A stretch of DNA of 27,005 nucleotides from Phenylobacterium aquaticum (GCF_947378715.1 NZ_CANCLE010000038.1:1-27005); one strand, 5' to 3'; positions 8,123 through 15,796 are shown, counted from the first letter of the stretch. Program-made: numbers and translations. Notes: a model not told the origin generated them from the sequence alone.

Positions 8123-8824
8123 CTAGTCCGGCGTCCGGTCTATCAGATTTAGCAGCGCCGCTTCGAGAGGGAAGGGGGCGAAGGCCTTGTGAGCGATCTT
8201 GGCGCGCGCCAGGGGCCTCATCACCGCCTGGGACAGGCCCAGGACCTTGAGGTCGGGCATGGGGTGGGTCTTCAGGAGCTCGACCAGGGCCTCGGCCGCC
8301 TTGGGCGAATGGAGCAACGCCACCTCGACGCCGTCCAGGCCCGCCCGCTGCTCGGCGGTGAAGCTCACCGGGGCGGTGTCATAAAGCACCAGGCTGCGGG
8401 CCTCGACGCCCTGGTCCTTCAGCAGGCCGACCAGGTCGCCGGCCGGCTCCGCCGCCCCGGGATGCAGCACCACCCCGTGGATTTCCCTCTGGCGACCGAC
8501 AATGCCCTCGGCCAGGGCTTCGACATCGCCGTCGGCCGACAGCACCTTGCGGAACCCCACCGCCTTGGCGGCCGCCGCAGTGGCCGCGCCCACGGCGAAG
8601 ATCTTGAGGTCACGGGCCGGGGACAGTTCGGCGAAGGCCCGCACCCCATTGGCGCTGGTGAAGGCCAGGGCCCCGATATCGGTCAGGTCGACCTCGGCGC
8701 CGGCCACCGGCTGGACGCTCAGCAGGGGCGCGACCAGGGCCTCATGGCCCAGGGCCTTGACGCGGCTGGCGGTGGCGTCGGCCCCGGGTTGGGCCCGGGT
8801 TATCCAGATCTTGCGGCCAGGCAC
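8123..8824 (-). CDS. hemD: Uroporphyrinogen-III synthase
   Basis: This is a 233-residue protein, a normal length. It cyclises hydroxymethylbilane with inversion of ring D to give uroporphyrinogen III. The bilobed family pattern is visible: start KIWITRAQPGADATASRVKALGHE, the linker LAFTSANGVRAFAEL and FAVGAATAAAAKAVGF, and the second lobe VLHPGAAEPAGDLVGLLKDQGVEARSLVLYDT with VALLHSPKAAEALVEL. Sequence is weakly conserved in this family, so context (hemC upstream) supports the call. The start is GTG at 8824 with only a weak GGA upstream; no better start lies before the first strand. An 84-bp gap separates it from the mitofilin gene. Confidence 0.92.
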   Translation of the reverse strand: MPGRKIWITRAQPGADATASRVKALGHEALVAPLLSVQPVAGAEVDLTDIGALAFTSANGVRAFAELSPARDLKIFAVGAATAAAAKAVGFRKVLSADGDVEALAEGIVGRQREIHGVVLHPGAAEPAGDLVGLLKDQGVEARSLVLYDTAPVSFTAEQRAGLDGVEVALLHSPKAAEALVELLKTHPMPDLKVLGLSQAVMRPLARAKIAHKAFAPFPLEAALLNLIDRTPD

Positions 8825-8904
8825 GGTGATGTCCGAAACTCATTATGGGCAGGGGCGACCCTGGCCCCTGGAAGCGGCCAAATCAACCGGTGAAGCTTGG
8901 CGGC

Positions 8905-8934
8905 GGTCCGCCTCAGTCTGGTCCGTCTCAGTCT
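8905..8934. repeat. 15-bp tandem duplication across the hemC stop codon
   Basis: GGTCCGCCTCAGTCT (8905-8919) and GGTCCGTCTCAGTCT (8920-8934) differ at one base. The unit is a multiple of three and includes the hemC TGA (8928-8930), so a second TGA (8913-8915) lies in the same frame five codons downstream. Confidence 0.85.
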
Positions 8935-9902
8935 GGCCGGGCGCCATCGGGCAGGGCGATCAGGTCGCCGCCCTCCGCCAGGATGGCGCGGCCGAGGTCG
9001 AGGCCCAGCGCCCGGGCGACGGCCTCGCGGTCGACGCCGGCGGCGAAGCCCACCTCACCCTCGCGGCGGAACCGGTGGCGGCCGTCCGGCGACAGGGCCT
9101 CGACGATCAGGTGGAGCGAGGTCTCGCCCAGGCGGGCATGGGCGCCGATGGCGGTCTTGCACGAGCCTTCCAGGGCCGATAGCGCGCCGCGCTCGGCGGC
9201 GATGGCGATGATCGTCGGCTCATGGCGCAGGGCGCTGAGCCAGGCCTGGTCGCGGTCGCCAGCACGGGTCTGGATCGCCAGGGCGCCCTGTCCGGGGGCC
9301 GGGGGGGCGACGACCGGATCGATCAGGCTCTTGGGCAGATGGCCCAGGCCCAGGCGCTTCAGGCCCGACAGGGCCAACAATATGGCGTCGGCGTCACCGG
9401 CCTGCAGCTTGGCCAACCGGGTGTCGACATTGCCGCGCAGCATCTGGACGTCGAGGTCGGGGCGGCGGTGCAGGCTCTGGGCCTGGCGTCTCAGGGAGGC
9501 GGTGCCGAGGACGGCGCCCTGGGGCAGGTCCTCCAGCCGCTCAGCCTTGAAGCTGAGGAAGGCGTCGCGGGGATCCTCGCGCTCTGGGATGGCGGCCAGG
9601 ACCAGCCCCTCGGGGCATTCGGCCGGCATGTCCTTCAGCGAATGGATGGCGCAATCGATGCGGCCCTCCAGCAGGGCCTCCTCGATCTCCTTGGTGAACA
9701 GGCCCTTGCCGCCGATCTCCAGCAGGCGGCGATCCTGCACCCGGTCGCCGGTGGTGGTGATGATGATCAGCGGCGCGACGCGCTCGGCGTCCTCCGGCGG
9801 AGCGCCCAGGGCGGCGGCGATACGGCGCTGCATCTGGCCCGCCTGGGCGAGCGACAGCTTGGACCCTCGGGCCCCGATCCGGACAAGCGGTTGCGTGGGC
9901 AC
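8928..9902 (-). CDS. hemC: Hydroxymethylbilane synthase (porphobilinogen deaminase)
   Basis: This is a 324-residue protein from GTG 9902. It joins four porphobilinogens into hydroxymethylbilane, the substrate of HemD downstream. Family motifs are clear: VRIGARGSKLSLAQ at the start, GGKGLFTKEIEEAL, the catalytic aspartate in HSLKDMPAE, LGTASLRRQAQ, RGNVDTRL, APGQGALAI, and GSCKTAIGAHA with C248, the dipyrromethane attachment site. An in-frame TTG at 9932 would add ten residues (NFRRGSRPAV after Met), but that start meets the longest possible tsaD start, and the shorter form matches normal family length. Neither start has an ideal ribosome binding site. It is the first gene of the hem block. 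Confidence 0.95.
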   Translation of the reverse strand: MPTQPLVRIGARGSKLSLAQAGQMQRRIAAALGAPPEDAERVAPLIIITTTGDRVQDRRLLEIGGKGLFTKEIEEALLEGRIDCAIHSLKDMPAECPEGLVLAAIPEREDPRDAFLSFKAERLEDLPQGAVLGTASLRRQAQSLHRRPDLDVQMLRGNVDTRLAKLQAGDADAILLALSGLKRLGLGHLPKSLIDPVVAPPAPGQGALAIQTRAGDRDQAWLSALRHEPTIIAIAAERGALSALEGSCKTAIGAHARLGETSLHLIVEALSPDGRHRFRREGEVGFAAGVDREAVARALGLDLGRAILAEGGDLIALPDGARPD

Positions 9903-9944
9903 GGCGGGACGGCTACCTCGGCGGAAGTTCAATGACGTCCCGCC
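9903..9944. promoter_or_regulatory. Inverted repeat in the hemC-tsaD divergent promoter region
   Basis: GGCGGGACG (9903-9911) and CGTCCCGCC (9936-9944) are perfect 9-bp inverted repeats 24 bases apart. They sit between the preferred hemC (9902) and tsaD (9977) starts, in the space that must hold both promoters. They could form an operator or a leader hairpin. There is no further evidence. Confidence 0.45.
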
Positions 9945-9976
9945 TGCTACAGGACGGGACCGGAAGCCGCAACCGG

Positions 9977-11065
9977 ATGACCGACCTCACCCTCCTGGGC
10001 CTGGAGACCAGCTGTGACGAAACCGCCGCCTCGGTGGTGCGTCGCCATGCCGATGGCCGGGTCGAGGTGCTGTCCTCGATCGTCGGCTCGCAGATCGCCG
10101 CCCACGCCCCCTATGGCGGTGTGGTGCCGGAGATCGCGGCGCGGGCGCATGTGGAATCCATCGACGGCATCACCGTGCAGGCGATGGCGGCGGCCGGCGT
10201 CACCTATGACGATCTCGACGGGGTGGCGGCCACCGCCGGCCCCGGCCTGGTCGGCGGGGTGATGGTGGGCCTGGCCTTCGGCAAGGCCGTGGCCCTGGCG
10301 CGCGGCCTGCCGCTGGTCGCGGTCAATCACCTGGAGGGCCATGCGGTCTCCGCCCGGCTGGCGGCGGACATTCCCTATCCCTTCCTGCTCCTGCTGGTGT
10401 CTGGCGGCCATTGCCAGCTGCTGGCGGTGGAGGGGATCGGCGCCTGCAGGCGGCTGGGCACGACCATTGACGACGCGGCGGGCGAGGCCTTCGACAAGAT
10501 CGCCAAGAGCCTGGGCCTGCCCTATCCCGGCGGCCCGGCCCTGGAGCAGCTGGCGAAAAGCGGAGATCCGGCGGGCTACACCCTGCCCCGCGCCCTGCTG
10601 GGCCGCGACGGCTGCGACTTCTCCTTCTCCGGCCTGAAGACCGCCGCCGCCCGCCTGGCCGAGACCGTGACCACCGAGGTCCAGCGCGCCAATCTGGCCG
10701 CCGCCGTCCAGGTCGCCATCGCGCGGCAGCTGTCGGAGCGCACCGACCGGGCCATGGCCGCCTATGCCCTGGCCCGGGGCGGGCGCGACCTGCGCTTCGT
10801 GGTGGCCGGCGGGGTGGCCGCCAATGGCGCGGTCCGCGCCGCCCTGACCCAGGTGGCGACGGCGCGTGGCTTCTCCTTCGACGCCCCGCCCTTGGCCTAT
10901 TGCACCGACAACGCCGCGATGATCGCGCTCGCCGGCGCCGAGCGCCTGGCGCTGGGCCTGACCGACAGCCTGGACGCCCCGGCCCGCCCACGCTGGCCCC
11001 TGGACGCGGCGGCGGCCGCCGCCCATCCCTCCCACGCCGCCGGCCGCAAGGGCGCCAAGGCATGA
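9977..11065 (+). CDS. tsaD: tRNA N6-adenosine threonylcarbamoyltransferase
   Basis: This is a 362-residue protein. It transfers threonylcarbamoyl from TC-AMP to A37 of ANN-decoding tRNAs, with TsaB and TsaE. Motifs: LGLETSCDETAASVV at the start, the metal-binding H118 and H122 in VNHLEGHAVSA, LLVSGGHCQL, DDAAGEAFDK, GGPALEQLA, DFSFSGLKTA, VAGGVAANGAVR, and the metal-ligand D311 in YCTDNAAMIA. The frame opens at ATG 9932, but the Kae1 fold begins at LTLLGLETSC, so ATG 9977 (GGAAG 10 bases upstream) is preferred. It is divergent from hemC and overlaps gpsA by ATGA. A tRNA-Thr reading ACG, a substrate of this modification, lies 4.4 kb away. Confidence 0.95.
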   Translation: MTDLTLLGLETSCDETAASVVRRHADGRVEVLSSIVGSQIAAHAPYGGVVPEIAARAHVESIDGITVQAMAAAGVTYDDLDGVAATAGPGLVGGVMVGLAFGKAVALARGLPLVAVNHLEGHAVSARLAADIPYPFLLLLVSGGHCQLLAVEGIGACRRLGTTIDDAAGEAFDKIAKSLGLPYPGGPALEQLAKSGDPAGYTLPRALLGRDGCDFSFSGLKTAAARLAETVTTEVQRANLAAAVQVAIARQLSERTDRAMAAYALARGGRDLRFVVAGGVAANGAVRAALTQVATARGFSFDAPPLAYCTDNAAMIALAGAERLALGLTDSLDAPARPRWPLDAAAAAAHPSHAAGRKGAKA

Positions 11066-12051
11066 TCCACGCAGGCGTCATCGGCGGCGGGGCCTGGGGC
11101 ACGGCCCTGGCCCAGGTCTGCGCCCGGGCCGGGCTCTATGTCACCCTGTGGGCCCGTGAGGCCGAGGTGGTGGCCGGCATCCAGGCGGCGCACGAGAACA
11201 GGCTGTTCCTGCCCGGCGTGATCCTCGACGACAGCGTGGGGGCCAGCGGCGACCTCTATGACCTGGGGACCTGCGACCTGGTGCTGGTGGTGGCGCCGGC
11301 CCAGCATCTGCGCGCCGTGCTCACCGACTTCGCCCCCTTCGTGCGCCCGGGCCTGCCCCTGGTGCTCTGCGCCAAGGGGGTGGAGCAGGGATCGCTGAAG
11401 CTGATGACCGAGGTGGCGGCAGAGGCTGTGCCCCAGGCGGCGCTCGCCGTGCTGTCGGGGCCGAGCTTCGCCGGCGAGGTGGCGCGCGGCCTGCCCACCG
11501 CCGTGACCCTGGCCTGCGCCGACGAGGCCCTGGGTCAGAGACTGGCCCAGACCCTCGCCACCCCGACCTTCCGCCCCTATCTCGCCGACGACCTGCTGGG
11601 CGCCGAGATCGGCGGGGCGGTGAAGAACGTGCTGGCCATCGCCTGCGGCATCGTCGAGGGCCGGGGCCTGGGCCGCAGCGCCCACGCCGCCCTGATCACC
11701 CGGGGCTTCGCCGAGATGACCCGCATGGCTGTGGCGCTCGGCGGGCGGGCGGAGACCGTCGCCGGCCTCTGCGGCCTGGGCGATCTCGTCCTGACCTGTT
11801 CCAGTCCGCAGTCGCGCAATATGAGCGTCGGCCTGGCGCTGGGCGCCGGAGAGACCCTGGAGGCCGCCCTGTCCGGCAAGCTGTCGGTGGCCGAGGGCGT
11901 GGCCTCGGCGCCGGCTGTCCGCGCCCTGGCCGCCAGGCTTGGTGTCGAGGCCCCGATCAGCGAGGCGGTCGCCGCCATACTGGCCGGCGAGGTCGAAGTC
12001 GACGCCGCCATCCAGGGCCTGCTGGCCCGCCCGCTCAAGAGTGAGCAGTGA
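11062..12051 (+). CDS. gpsA: Glycerol-3-phosphate dehydrogenase [NAD(P)+]
   Basis: This is a 329-residue protein, a normal family length. It reduces dihydroxyacetone phosphate to sn-glycerol-3-phosphate for phospholipid synthesis. It has the Rossmann motif GVIGGGAWGTALA (residues 5-17), the region LVLCAKGVEQGS, the substrate-site signature LSGPSFAGEVARGLPTAVTLA, the catalytic K188 in IGGAVKNVLAIACGI, and GLGDLVLTCSSPQSRN. The ATG overlaps the tsaD stop (ATGA); the longer frame from 10900 is only tsaD read out of frame. Confidence 0.95.
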   Translation: MIHAGVIGGGAWGTALAQVCARAGLYVTLWAREAEVVAGIQAAHENRLFLPGVILDDSVGASGDLYDLGTCDLVLVVAPAQHLRAVLTDFAPFVRPGLPLVLCAKGVEQGSLKLMTEVAAEAVPQAALAVLSGPSFAGEVARGLPTAVTLACADEALGQRLAQTLATPTFRPYLADDLLGAEIGGAVKNVLAIACGIVEGRGLGRSAHAALITRGFAEMTRMAVALGGRAETVAGLCGLGDLVLTCSSPQSRNMSVGLALGAGETLEAALSGKLSVAEGVASAPAVRALAARLGVEAPISEAVAAILAGEVEVDAAIQGLLARPLKSEQ

Positions 12052-12067
12052 ATGTCGCCGTCGAAAC

Positions 12068-12190
12068 CCTCGCCCCCTCGGGGGGAGAGGGTAGGGTGAG
12101 GGGGTCTCGCCGCTTCATCTGGTCCAAAGTCGCGCCGCCTTGCGGCGCGCCCCTCACCCCAACCCTCTCCCCGCCAGCGGGGCGAGGGGG
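12068..12190. repeat. Nested inverted-repeat intergenic element
   Basis: The outer arms are about 37-41 bp: 12068-12104 (begins CCCTCGCCCC, ends GGTGAGGGG) and 12150-12190 (its imperfect reverse complement, CCCCTCACC to GGCGAGGGGG). Between them a perfect 8-bp hairpin, CGCGCCGC-CTT-GCGGCGCG, spans 12131-12149. Read on the plus strand the right arm encodes PHPNPLPASGARG, a signature of the common proteobacterial intergenic palindromes. The element could fold into a long stem in RNA and may end gpsA transcription or protect the mRNA 3' end. A partial related copy occurs at 22664-22712. Confidence 0.8.
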
Positions 12191-12208
12191 CTAGCCAAGG
12201 AGCCGCCC

Positions 12209-12496
12209 ATGCCGACCTTCATCCTGTTCTGCAAGGACAAGCCCAAGTCGCTTGACCTGCGCATGGCCACCCGGGAGCGACACCTGGCCTATGCCGGGAC
12301 CTTCGCCAGCCAGCTGAAACTGGGCGGTCCGCTGCTGGACGAGAACGGCGACATGGCCGGCTCGGTGATGCTCTTCGAGGCCGAGGCGATCGAGGAGGCC
12401 CAGGCGTTCAGCGCCAATGACCCCTATCGCCAGGCCGGCCTGTTCGAGAGCGTCGACATCCATCCCATGCGCGTCACCCTGGGCAAGCTCGGGTGA
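12209..12496 (+). CDS. YciI-family protein
   Basis: This is a 95-residue protein of the YciI dimeric ferredoxin-like fold. It shows the features PTFILFCKDKPKSLDLRMATRERHLAYAG (with the conserved R and H near residues 22-25), a glycine turn LGGPLLDENGDMAGSVMLFEA, and SANDPYRQAGLFESVDIHPM. The physiological role of most YciI proteins is unknown; some relatives act on chlorinated or lactone substrates. ATG 12209 has an excellent AAGGAG 6 bases upstream. The longer frame from 12140 is translated repeat element, not protein. It overlaps the Rieske gene (GTGA), suggesting a pair working together. Confidence 0.88.
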   Translation: MPTFILFCKDKPKSLDLRMATRERHLAYAGTFASQLKLGGPLLDENGDMAGSVMLFEAEAIEEAQAFSANDPYRQAGLFESVDIHPMRVTLGKLG

Positions 12497-12867
12497 AGAG
12501 CCCGGAGCCCGAAAATCCGGCCCGCCCGCCGCCCGGCGTGCGGCTCTGCGCGCTCGGCGAGCTGCCGAACCCTGGCTCCAGGGGATTTCGCTTCCGCCAC
12601 GACCGCTACATGTTCGCCGGCTTCGTGGTGCGCCAGGGCCATGAGGTGAAGGGCTGGGTGGATTCCTGCCCGCACAATGGCTGGCCGCTCTCGGCGCTCG
12701 ACGACCGCTACCTGACCCGCGAGGGCGACCGGATCATCTGCGCGGCCCATGGGGCCATGTTCCGCCCCGCCGACGGCCTCTGCGTCGCCGGGCCCTGCGC
12801 GGATGATCACCTCACCGCCTGGCCGGTGGCGGTGGTGGGCGGCGAGGTGGTCACGGGCCCGTTCTGA
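12493..12867 (+). CDS. Small Rieske [2Fe-2S] protein
   Basis: This is a 124-residue protein with one Rieske domain. Cluster ligands are C59 and H61 (SCPHNGWPL) and C83 and H86 (ICAAHGAMFRPADGLC), the canonical C-x-H...C-x2-H set. The small size, the lack of a membrane segment and the N-terminal start suggest a soluble ferredoxin-like electron carrier, similar to Rieske ferredoxins or NirD-like subunits, rather than a cytochrome bc1 subunit. No dioxygenase large subunit is nearby; the only partner visible is the overlapping YciI gene. The GTG start overlaps the YciI stop (GTGA). Confidence 0.9.
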   Translation: MKSPEPENPARPPPGVRLCALGELPNPGSRGFRFRHDRYMFAGFVVRQGHEVKGWVDSCPHNGWPLSALDDRYLTREGDRIICAAHGAMFRPADGLCVAGPCADDHLTAWPVAVVGGEVVTGPF

Positions 12868-12872
12868 CTCTT

Positions 12873-12894
12873 CCTTAACCGGGGCCGGCTAAGG
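12873..12894. terminator. Imperfect hairpin after the Rieske gene
   Basis: CCTTA (12873-12877) and TAAGG (12890-12894) flank CCGG/CCGG pairs, forming a short imperfect stem about 6 bases after the Rieske stop. There is no clear T-run. It could be a weak terminator or a protein site for the downstream methyltransferase gene. Confidence 0.3.
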
Positions 12895-12921
12895 CTTGCC
12901 GCGTTGAATGAGGAGATGCCC

Positions 12922-13638
12922 GTGGCTGACGCCCTTCGCGCGCTTGCGACCCTGAACGGCCGGTTCGCGCCCAAGTTCGCCCAGACCATGCTGGCCACGC
13001 CGCGCGCCCAGGGCGAAGCGGAAGCCTTCGCCGCCCACTGCCAGGCCAAGGGCTTTGAGTTCACCACCGACTGGGCGGACAACAATATTCCCTTCGTCGC
13101 GCCCCTGCTGCGGGACTTCGCGAAAGCTCGCGGCCAGATCCGCTATCTCGAGATCGGCGCCTATGAGGGCAAGAACCTGGCCCTGATGGACTGGCTGCTG
13201 CCGGCCCGTCTCGATGTCACGGTCATCGATCCCTGGTTCGACGAGGCCCTGAACCCGGAAGAGAAGTATCACGCCGTCGAGCCGCGCTTCCGGCGCAACG
13301 TCGCCAAGCTCAATTTCGACGGCCTGGCCACCCGCAAGGGCTTCTCGACCTATGAGCTGCCCAAGATGCTGCAGGCCGGCGACAGCTTCGACCTGATCTA
13401 TGTGGACGGCTCGCATACGGCCTGGGCGGTGGGGGTCGACCTGGCGTTTTGCGCTGCGATGCTGAAAATCGGCGGCATGATGGTGCTGGACGACTATTGG
13501 CACCATGAGAGCGAGATCGGCGGTCCCGGTGTGAAACAGGCGGTCGACCGCTTCCACGGGGTGTTCCGCGAGTATTTCGAGGTCACATCCGTCTATCGGC
13601 AAGTGGCGCTGACCAAGATCTCGGAAATCCCGCGCTAA
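12922..13638 (+). CDS. Class I SAM-dependent methyltransferase-like protein
   Basis: This is a 238-residue protein. The SAM-binding motif I is IRYLEIGAYEGKNLALMDW (about residues 73-91), motif II is LDVTVIDPWFDEA, and the DLIYVDGSHTAWAVGVDLAF stretch followed by LKIGGMMVLDDYW is typical of the Methyltransf_24 type. Substrate unknown; relatives are found near sugar or lipid O-methylation genes. Three in-frame starts occur (TTG 12904, ATG 12916, GTG 12922). GTG 12922 is preferred because GAGGAG lies 6 bases before it, whereas ATG 12916 sits directly on that same Shine-Dalgarno sequence. Confidence 0.85.
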   Translation: MADALRALATLNGRFAPKFAQTMLATPRAQGEAEAFAAHCQAKGFEFTTDWADNNIPFVAPLLRDFAKARGQIRYLEIGAYEGKNLALMDWLLPARLDVTVIDPWFDEALNPEEKYHAVEPRFRRNVAKLNFDGLATRKGFSTYELPKMLQAGDSFDLIYVDGSHTAWAVGVDLAFCAAMLKIGGMMVLDDYWHHESEIGGPGVKQAVDRFHGVFREYFEVTSVYRQVALTKISEIPR

Positions 13639-13727
13639 AGCCGGGTCGGTTACTGCCAAGCTCTGCTCGGGTCCCACTTTGGCGCATCTCTGGGCAGGCA
13701 TGCTTCCTGCAACCCACTGAGTGCTGC

Positions 13728-13755
13728 GACTCCCCCGCAGTTAACGAAACGTGAA
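13728..13755 (+). promoter_or_regulatory. CtrA-like box and GANTC site upstream of the SleB gene
   Basis: TTAA-CGAAACG-TGAA (13741-13755) matches the CtrA consensus TTAA-N7-TTAA at 7 of 8 bases. A GACTC (GANTC, the CcrM methylation motif) is at 13728-13732, within a 5-bp hairpin (CTGCG/CGCAG, 13724-13740). The box lies 89 bp before the SleB start. Both are short motifs and chance is possible. Confidence 0.35.
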
Positions 13756-13843
13756 ATTTCCGGTTGGCCGCGCCGCACCTTTGGGGGTACAGCATGCGGC
13801 TTCCGGTTATTGTGCGCTGCGAAGACCCCGAGGCGTTCCACCT

Positions 13844-15040
13844 GTGCTGAACCGCGTTAGAACCTTTTTCGCCCACCTCTCGAGGGTCGCCTGGTCTCAG
13901 GCGGCCTGGCGCCGCGACGCGATCCAGCTGGTGGGTGTCGAACTGGGATTGCTGGCGGCGCTCACCGCCAGCCTGGCCATGGCCGCCGCTCCCAGTGATC
14001 GCGGCCTCGACATCGTCAAGGCGACCCGGGGCGAGATGTCGGCCGAGGCTTTCGCCCGGCTGACCGCCGGCATGGATCCGGCGATGCTGGCGCTCGCCAG
14101 CCGCATGACGCCCGGCGGTGGACCGCAAAGCGCCGCCGAGCCCCTGCCCGGCCTGACCCCCGCCAGCCTCGACACCAGCGGCCTGCAGTCCGCGGTCCTG
14201 CGCCTGCAGGACATGACGCCGGACGAAGCCCGCGCCTGGAACGCCTCCAACCCAACCTCGACCCTGCCCAATCCGCCCGCCAAGCCCTTCCGCCTGAAGA
14301 CCGGCGGCATGCTGGACGAGGCGCGCGCCATCGATTGCATGACCGCGGCCATCTATTATGAGGCCCGCTGGGAAAGCGTCGACGGCCAACGCGCCGTGGC
14401 CCAGGTGGTGCTCAACCGCATGCGCCACCCGGCCTATCCGAAGACCGTCTGCGGCGTGGTCTTCCAGGGCTCGAACCAGACCACCAGCTGCCAGTTCAGC
14501 TTCAGCTGCGACGGCTCCATGCACGGCCAGCCCAATCCGGACGTCTGGGCCCGCTGCCGCGTCGTGGCCGAGGCCGCCCTCAATGGCTATGTGATGAAGG
14601 CCGTCGGCAACGCCACCCACTATCACGCCGTCTATGTGGCCCCCTATTGGAGCCCGAACCTGGTCAAGGTCTCGACCATAGGCGCCCACATCTTCTACCG
14701 CTGGACCGGCGGCTGGGGTCAGCCCCCGGCCTTTTCCGGCCGCTATGAAGGCACCGAGCTGGCCGGCATGCAGCTGGCCTCCCTGGACAAGGTCGCGCCG
14801 AGCTCCAAGCTGGACGTGACCCCGTCTAAGGAATCCTCCGCCGACGTGTCGCCGACGATCTCCGCAGCCGATCAGGCCGGCAAGCCGGCCGACGCGCACG
14901 CGACCGCCGGCCAGGACCAGCCGCTGCTGACGACCACGGTCGCCGACGCCTCGAAGCTGCTGAAGGCTGAGGAGCTCGACTGGGCCGGCCGTCCCAAGAA
15001 GAAAGACAGCCGCCTGGCCATGCCGGGCATGCCCGAATAG
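13844..15040 (+). CDS. SleB-family cell wall hydrolase
   Basis: This is about 398 residues. An N-terminal membrane anchor or signal (about residues 20-48, GVELGLLAALTASLAMAAAP) is followed by a low-complexity linker and a Hydrolase_2 (SleB) domain (about 160-290: DCMTAAIYYEARWES with catalytic E173, RAVAQVVLNRMRHPAYPKTVCGVVFQG, TSCQFSFSCDG, HYHAVYVAPYW). SleB-type enzymes are lytic transglycosylases that cleave peptidoglycan glycan strands. The C-terminal 100 residues are Pro/Ala/Ser/Lys-rich. The frame opens at GTG 13751; GTG 13844 is preferred because the earlier part overlaps the candidate CtrA box and has no membrane signal, and GAGG precedes it. The gene converges on the creatininase gene, 6 bp away. 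Confidence 0.87.
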   Translation: MLNRVRTFFAHLSRVAWSQAAWRRDAIQLVGVELGLLAALTASLAMAAAPSDRGLDIVKATRGEMSAEAFARLTAGMDPAMLALASRMTPGGGPQSAAEPLPGLTPASLDTSGLQSAVLRLQDMTPDEARAWNASNPTSTLPNPPAKPFRLKTGGMLDEARAIDCMTAAIYYEARWESVDGQRAVAQVVLNRMRHPAYPKTVCGVVFQGSNQTTSCQFSFSCDGSMHGQPNPDVWARCRVVAEAALNGYVMKAVGNATHYHAVYVAPYWSPNLVKVSTIGAHIFYRWTGGWGQPPAFSGRYEGTELAGMQLASLDKVAPSSKLDVTPSKESSADVSPTISAADQAGKPADAHATAGQDQPLLTTTVADASKLLKAEELDWAGRPKKKDSRLAMPGMPE

Positions 15041-15046
15041 GTCGTC

Positions 15047-15796
15047 TCAGGCCGGGGCGACCTCGGCCGAGAAGTCCGCCACATCCAGCAACAGGCCCTC
15101 GGCCGCCATCTTCACCAGTTCACCGCCCTTTTCCGGGGTGGCCAGGGCCGGGTCGGAGCCCATGCGCCCGTCGGCGTAGCGGGCCCGGAAGTCCAGGGCC
15201 TCGCGGATCGGGCCGGTGGGGGCGATCTGCGGCGCGTAGTTGGCGGTCTTGATGGCGTCGGGATAGGCCCACTGGGTGACCGCGATCTCCGAGGGCGTGG
15301 CGTGGCTGCCGTGGCCGACCGGGAACTGGCGGTTGGCCAGGGCCATGACGCCCTTGAGCTCCCACCAGTTCTTCAGCTTCATCGAGAACCCCCGACGCCG
15401 GCCGGAGAAGCTCGCCTCGGCATAGAGCTCCGAGAACGCCGCCTCGATGGTGGCGACATTGCCGCCATGGCCGTTGAGGAAATAGATCTTCTCGAAGCCG
15501 TGGCCGGCCAGGGACCGGCACCAGTCGCCGATCGCGGCGATGAAGGTCGAGGGCCGCAGCGAGATGGTGCCTGGAAAGCCCAGATGGTGCTGGGCCATGC
15601 CGATATTGAAGGTGGGCGCGACCAGGATGTCGCCGCTCTTCTGGGCCTCGGTGGCGATGATCTCCGGGCACAGCCAGTCGGTACCCAACAGGCCTGTCGG
15701 GCCATGCTGTTCATTGGAGCCGATCGGCACCACCACCGTCTTGGAGCGTGTCAGGAAGGTCTCGACCTCGGACCAGGTGGACAGGTGCAGCAGCAT
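15047..15796 (-). CDS. Creatininase-family amidohydrolase
   Basis: This is a 249-residue protein. Metal-binding elements are PIGSNEQHGPTGLLGTDW (E29, H31, D40) and NGHGGN (H110), the signature of the creatinine amidohydrolase family. Relatives include creatininase, MftE peptidase and FAPy deformylases, so the substrate cannot be read from the sequence. ATG 15796 has GGAG 5 bases upstream. It lies 42 bp downstream of the TetR gene on the same strand, so the two may be one transcript with the repressor controlling its own neighbour. Confidence 0.9.
   Translation of the reverse strand: MLLHLSTWSEVETFLTRSKTVVVPIGSNEQHGPTGLLGTDWLCPEIIATEAQKSGDILVAPTFNIGMAQHHLGFPGTISLRPSTFIAAIGDWCRSLAGHGFEKIYFLNGHGGNVATIEAAFSELYAEASFSGRRRGFSMKLKNWWELKGVMALANRQFPVGHGSHATPSEIAVTQWAYPDAIKTANYAPQIAPTGPIREALDFRARYADGRMGSDPALATPEKGGELVKMAAEGLLLDVADFSAEVAPA

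Noticed and set aside
12140..12208. N-terminal extension of the YciI gene.
   Set aside because: It encodes PHPNPLP...RG from the intergenic palindrome; ATG 12209 has an ideal AAGGAG.
13639..13843. A small gene in the gap before the SleB hydrolase.
   Set aside because: Short frames on either strand lack ribosome binding sites and protein-like composition; only the candidate CtrA box and GANTC site stand out.
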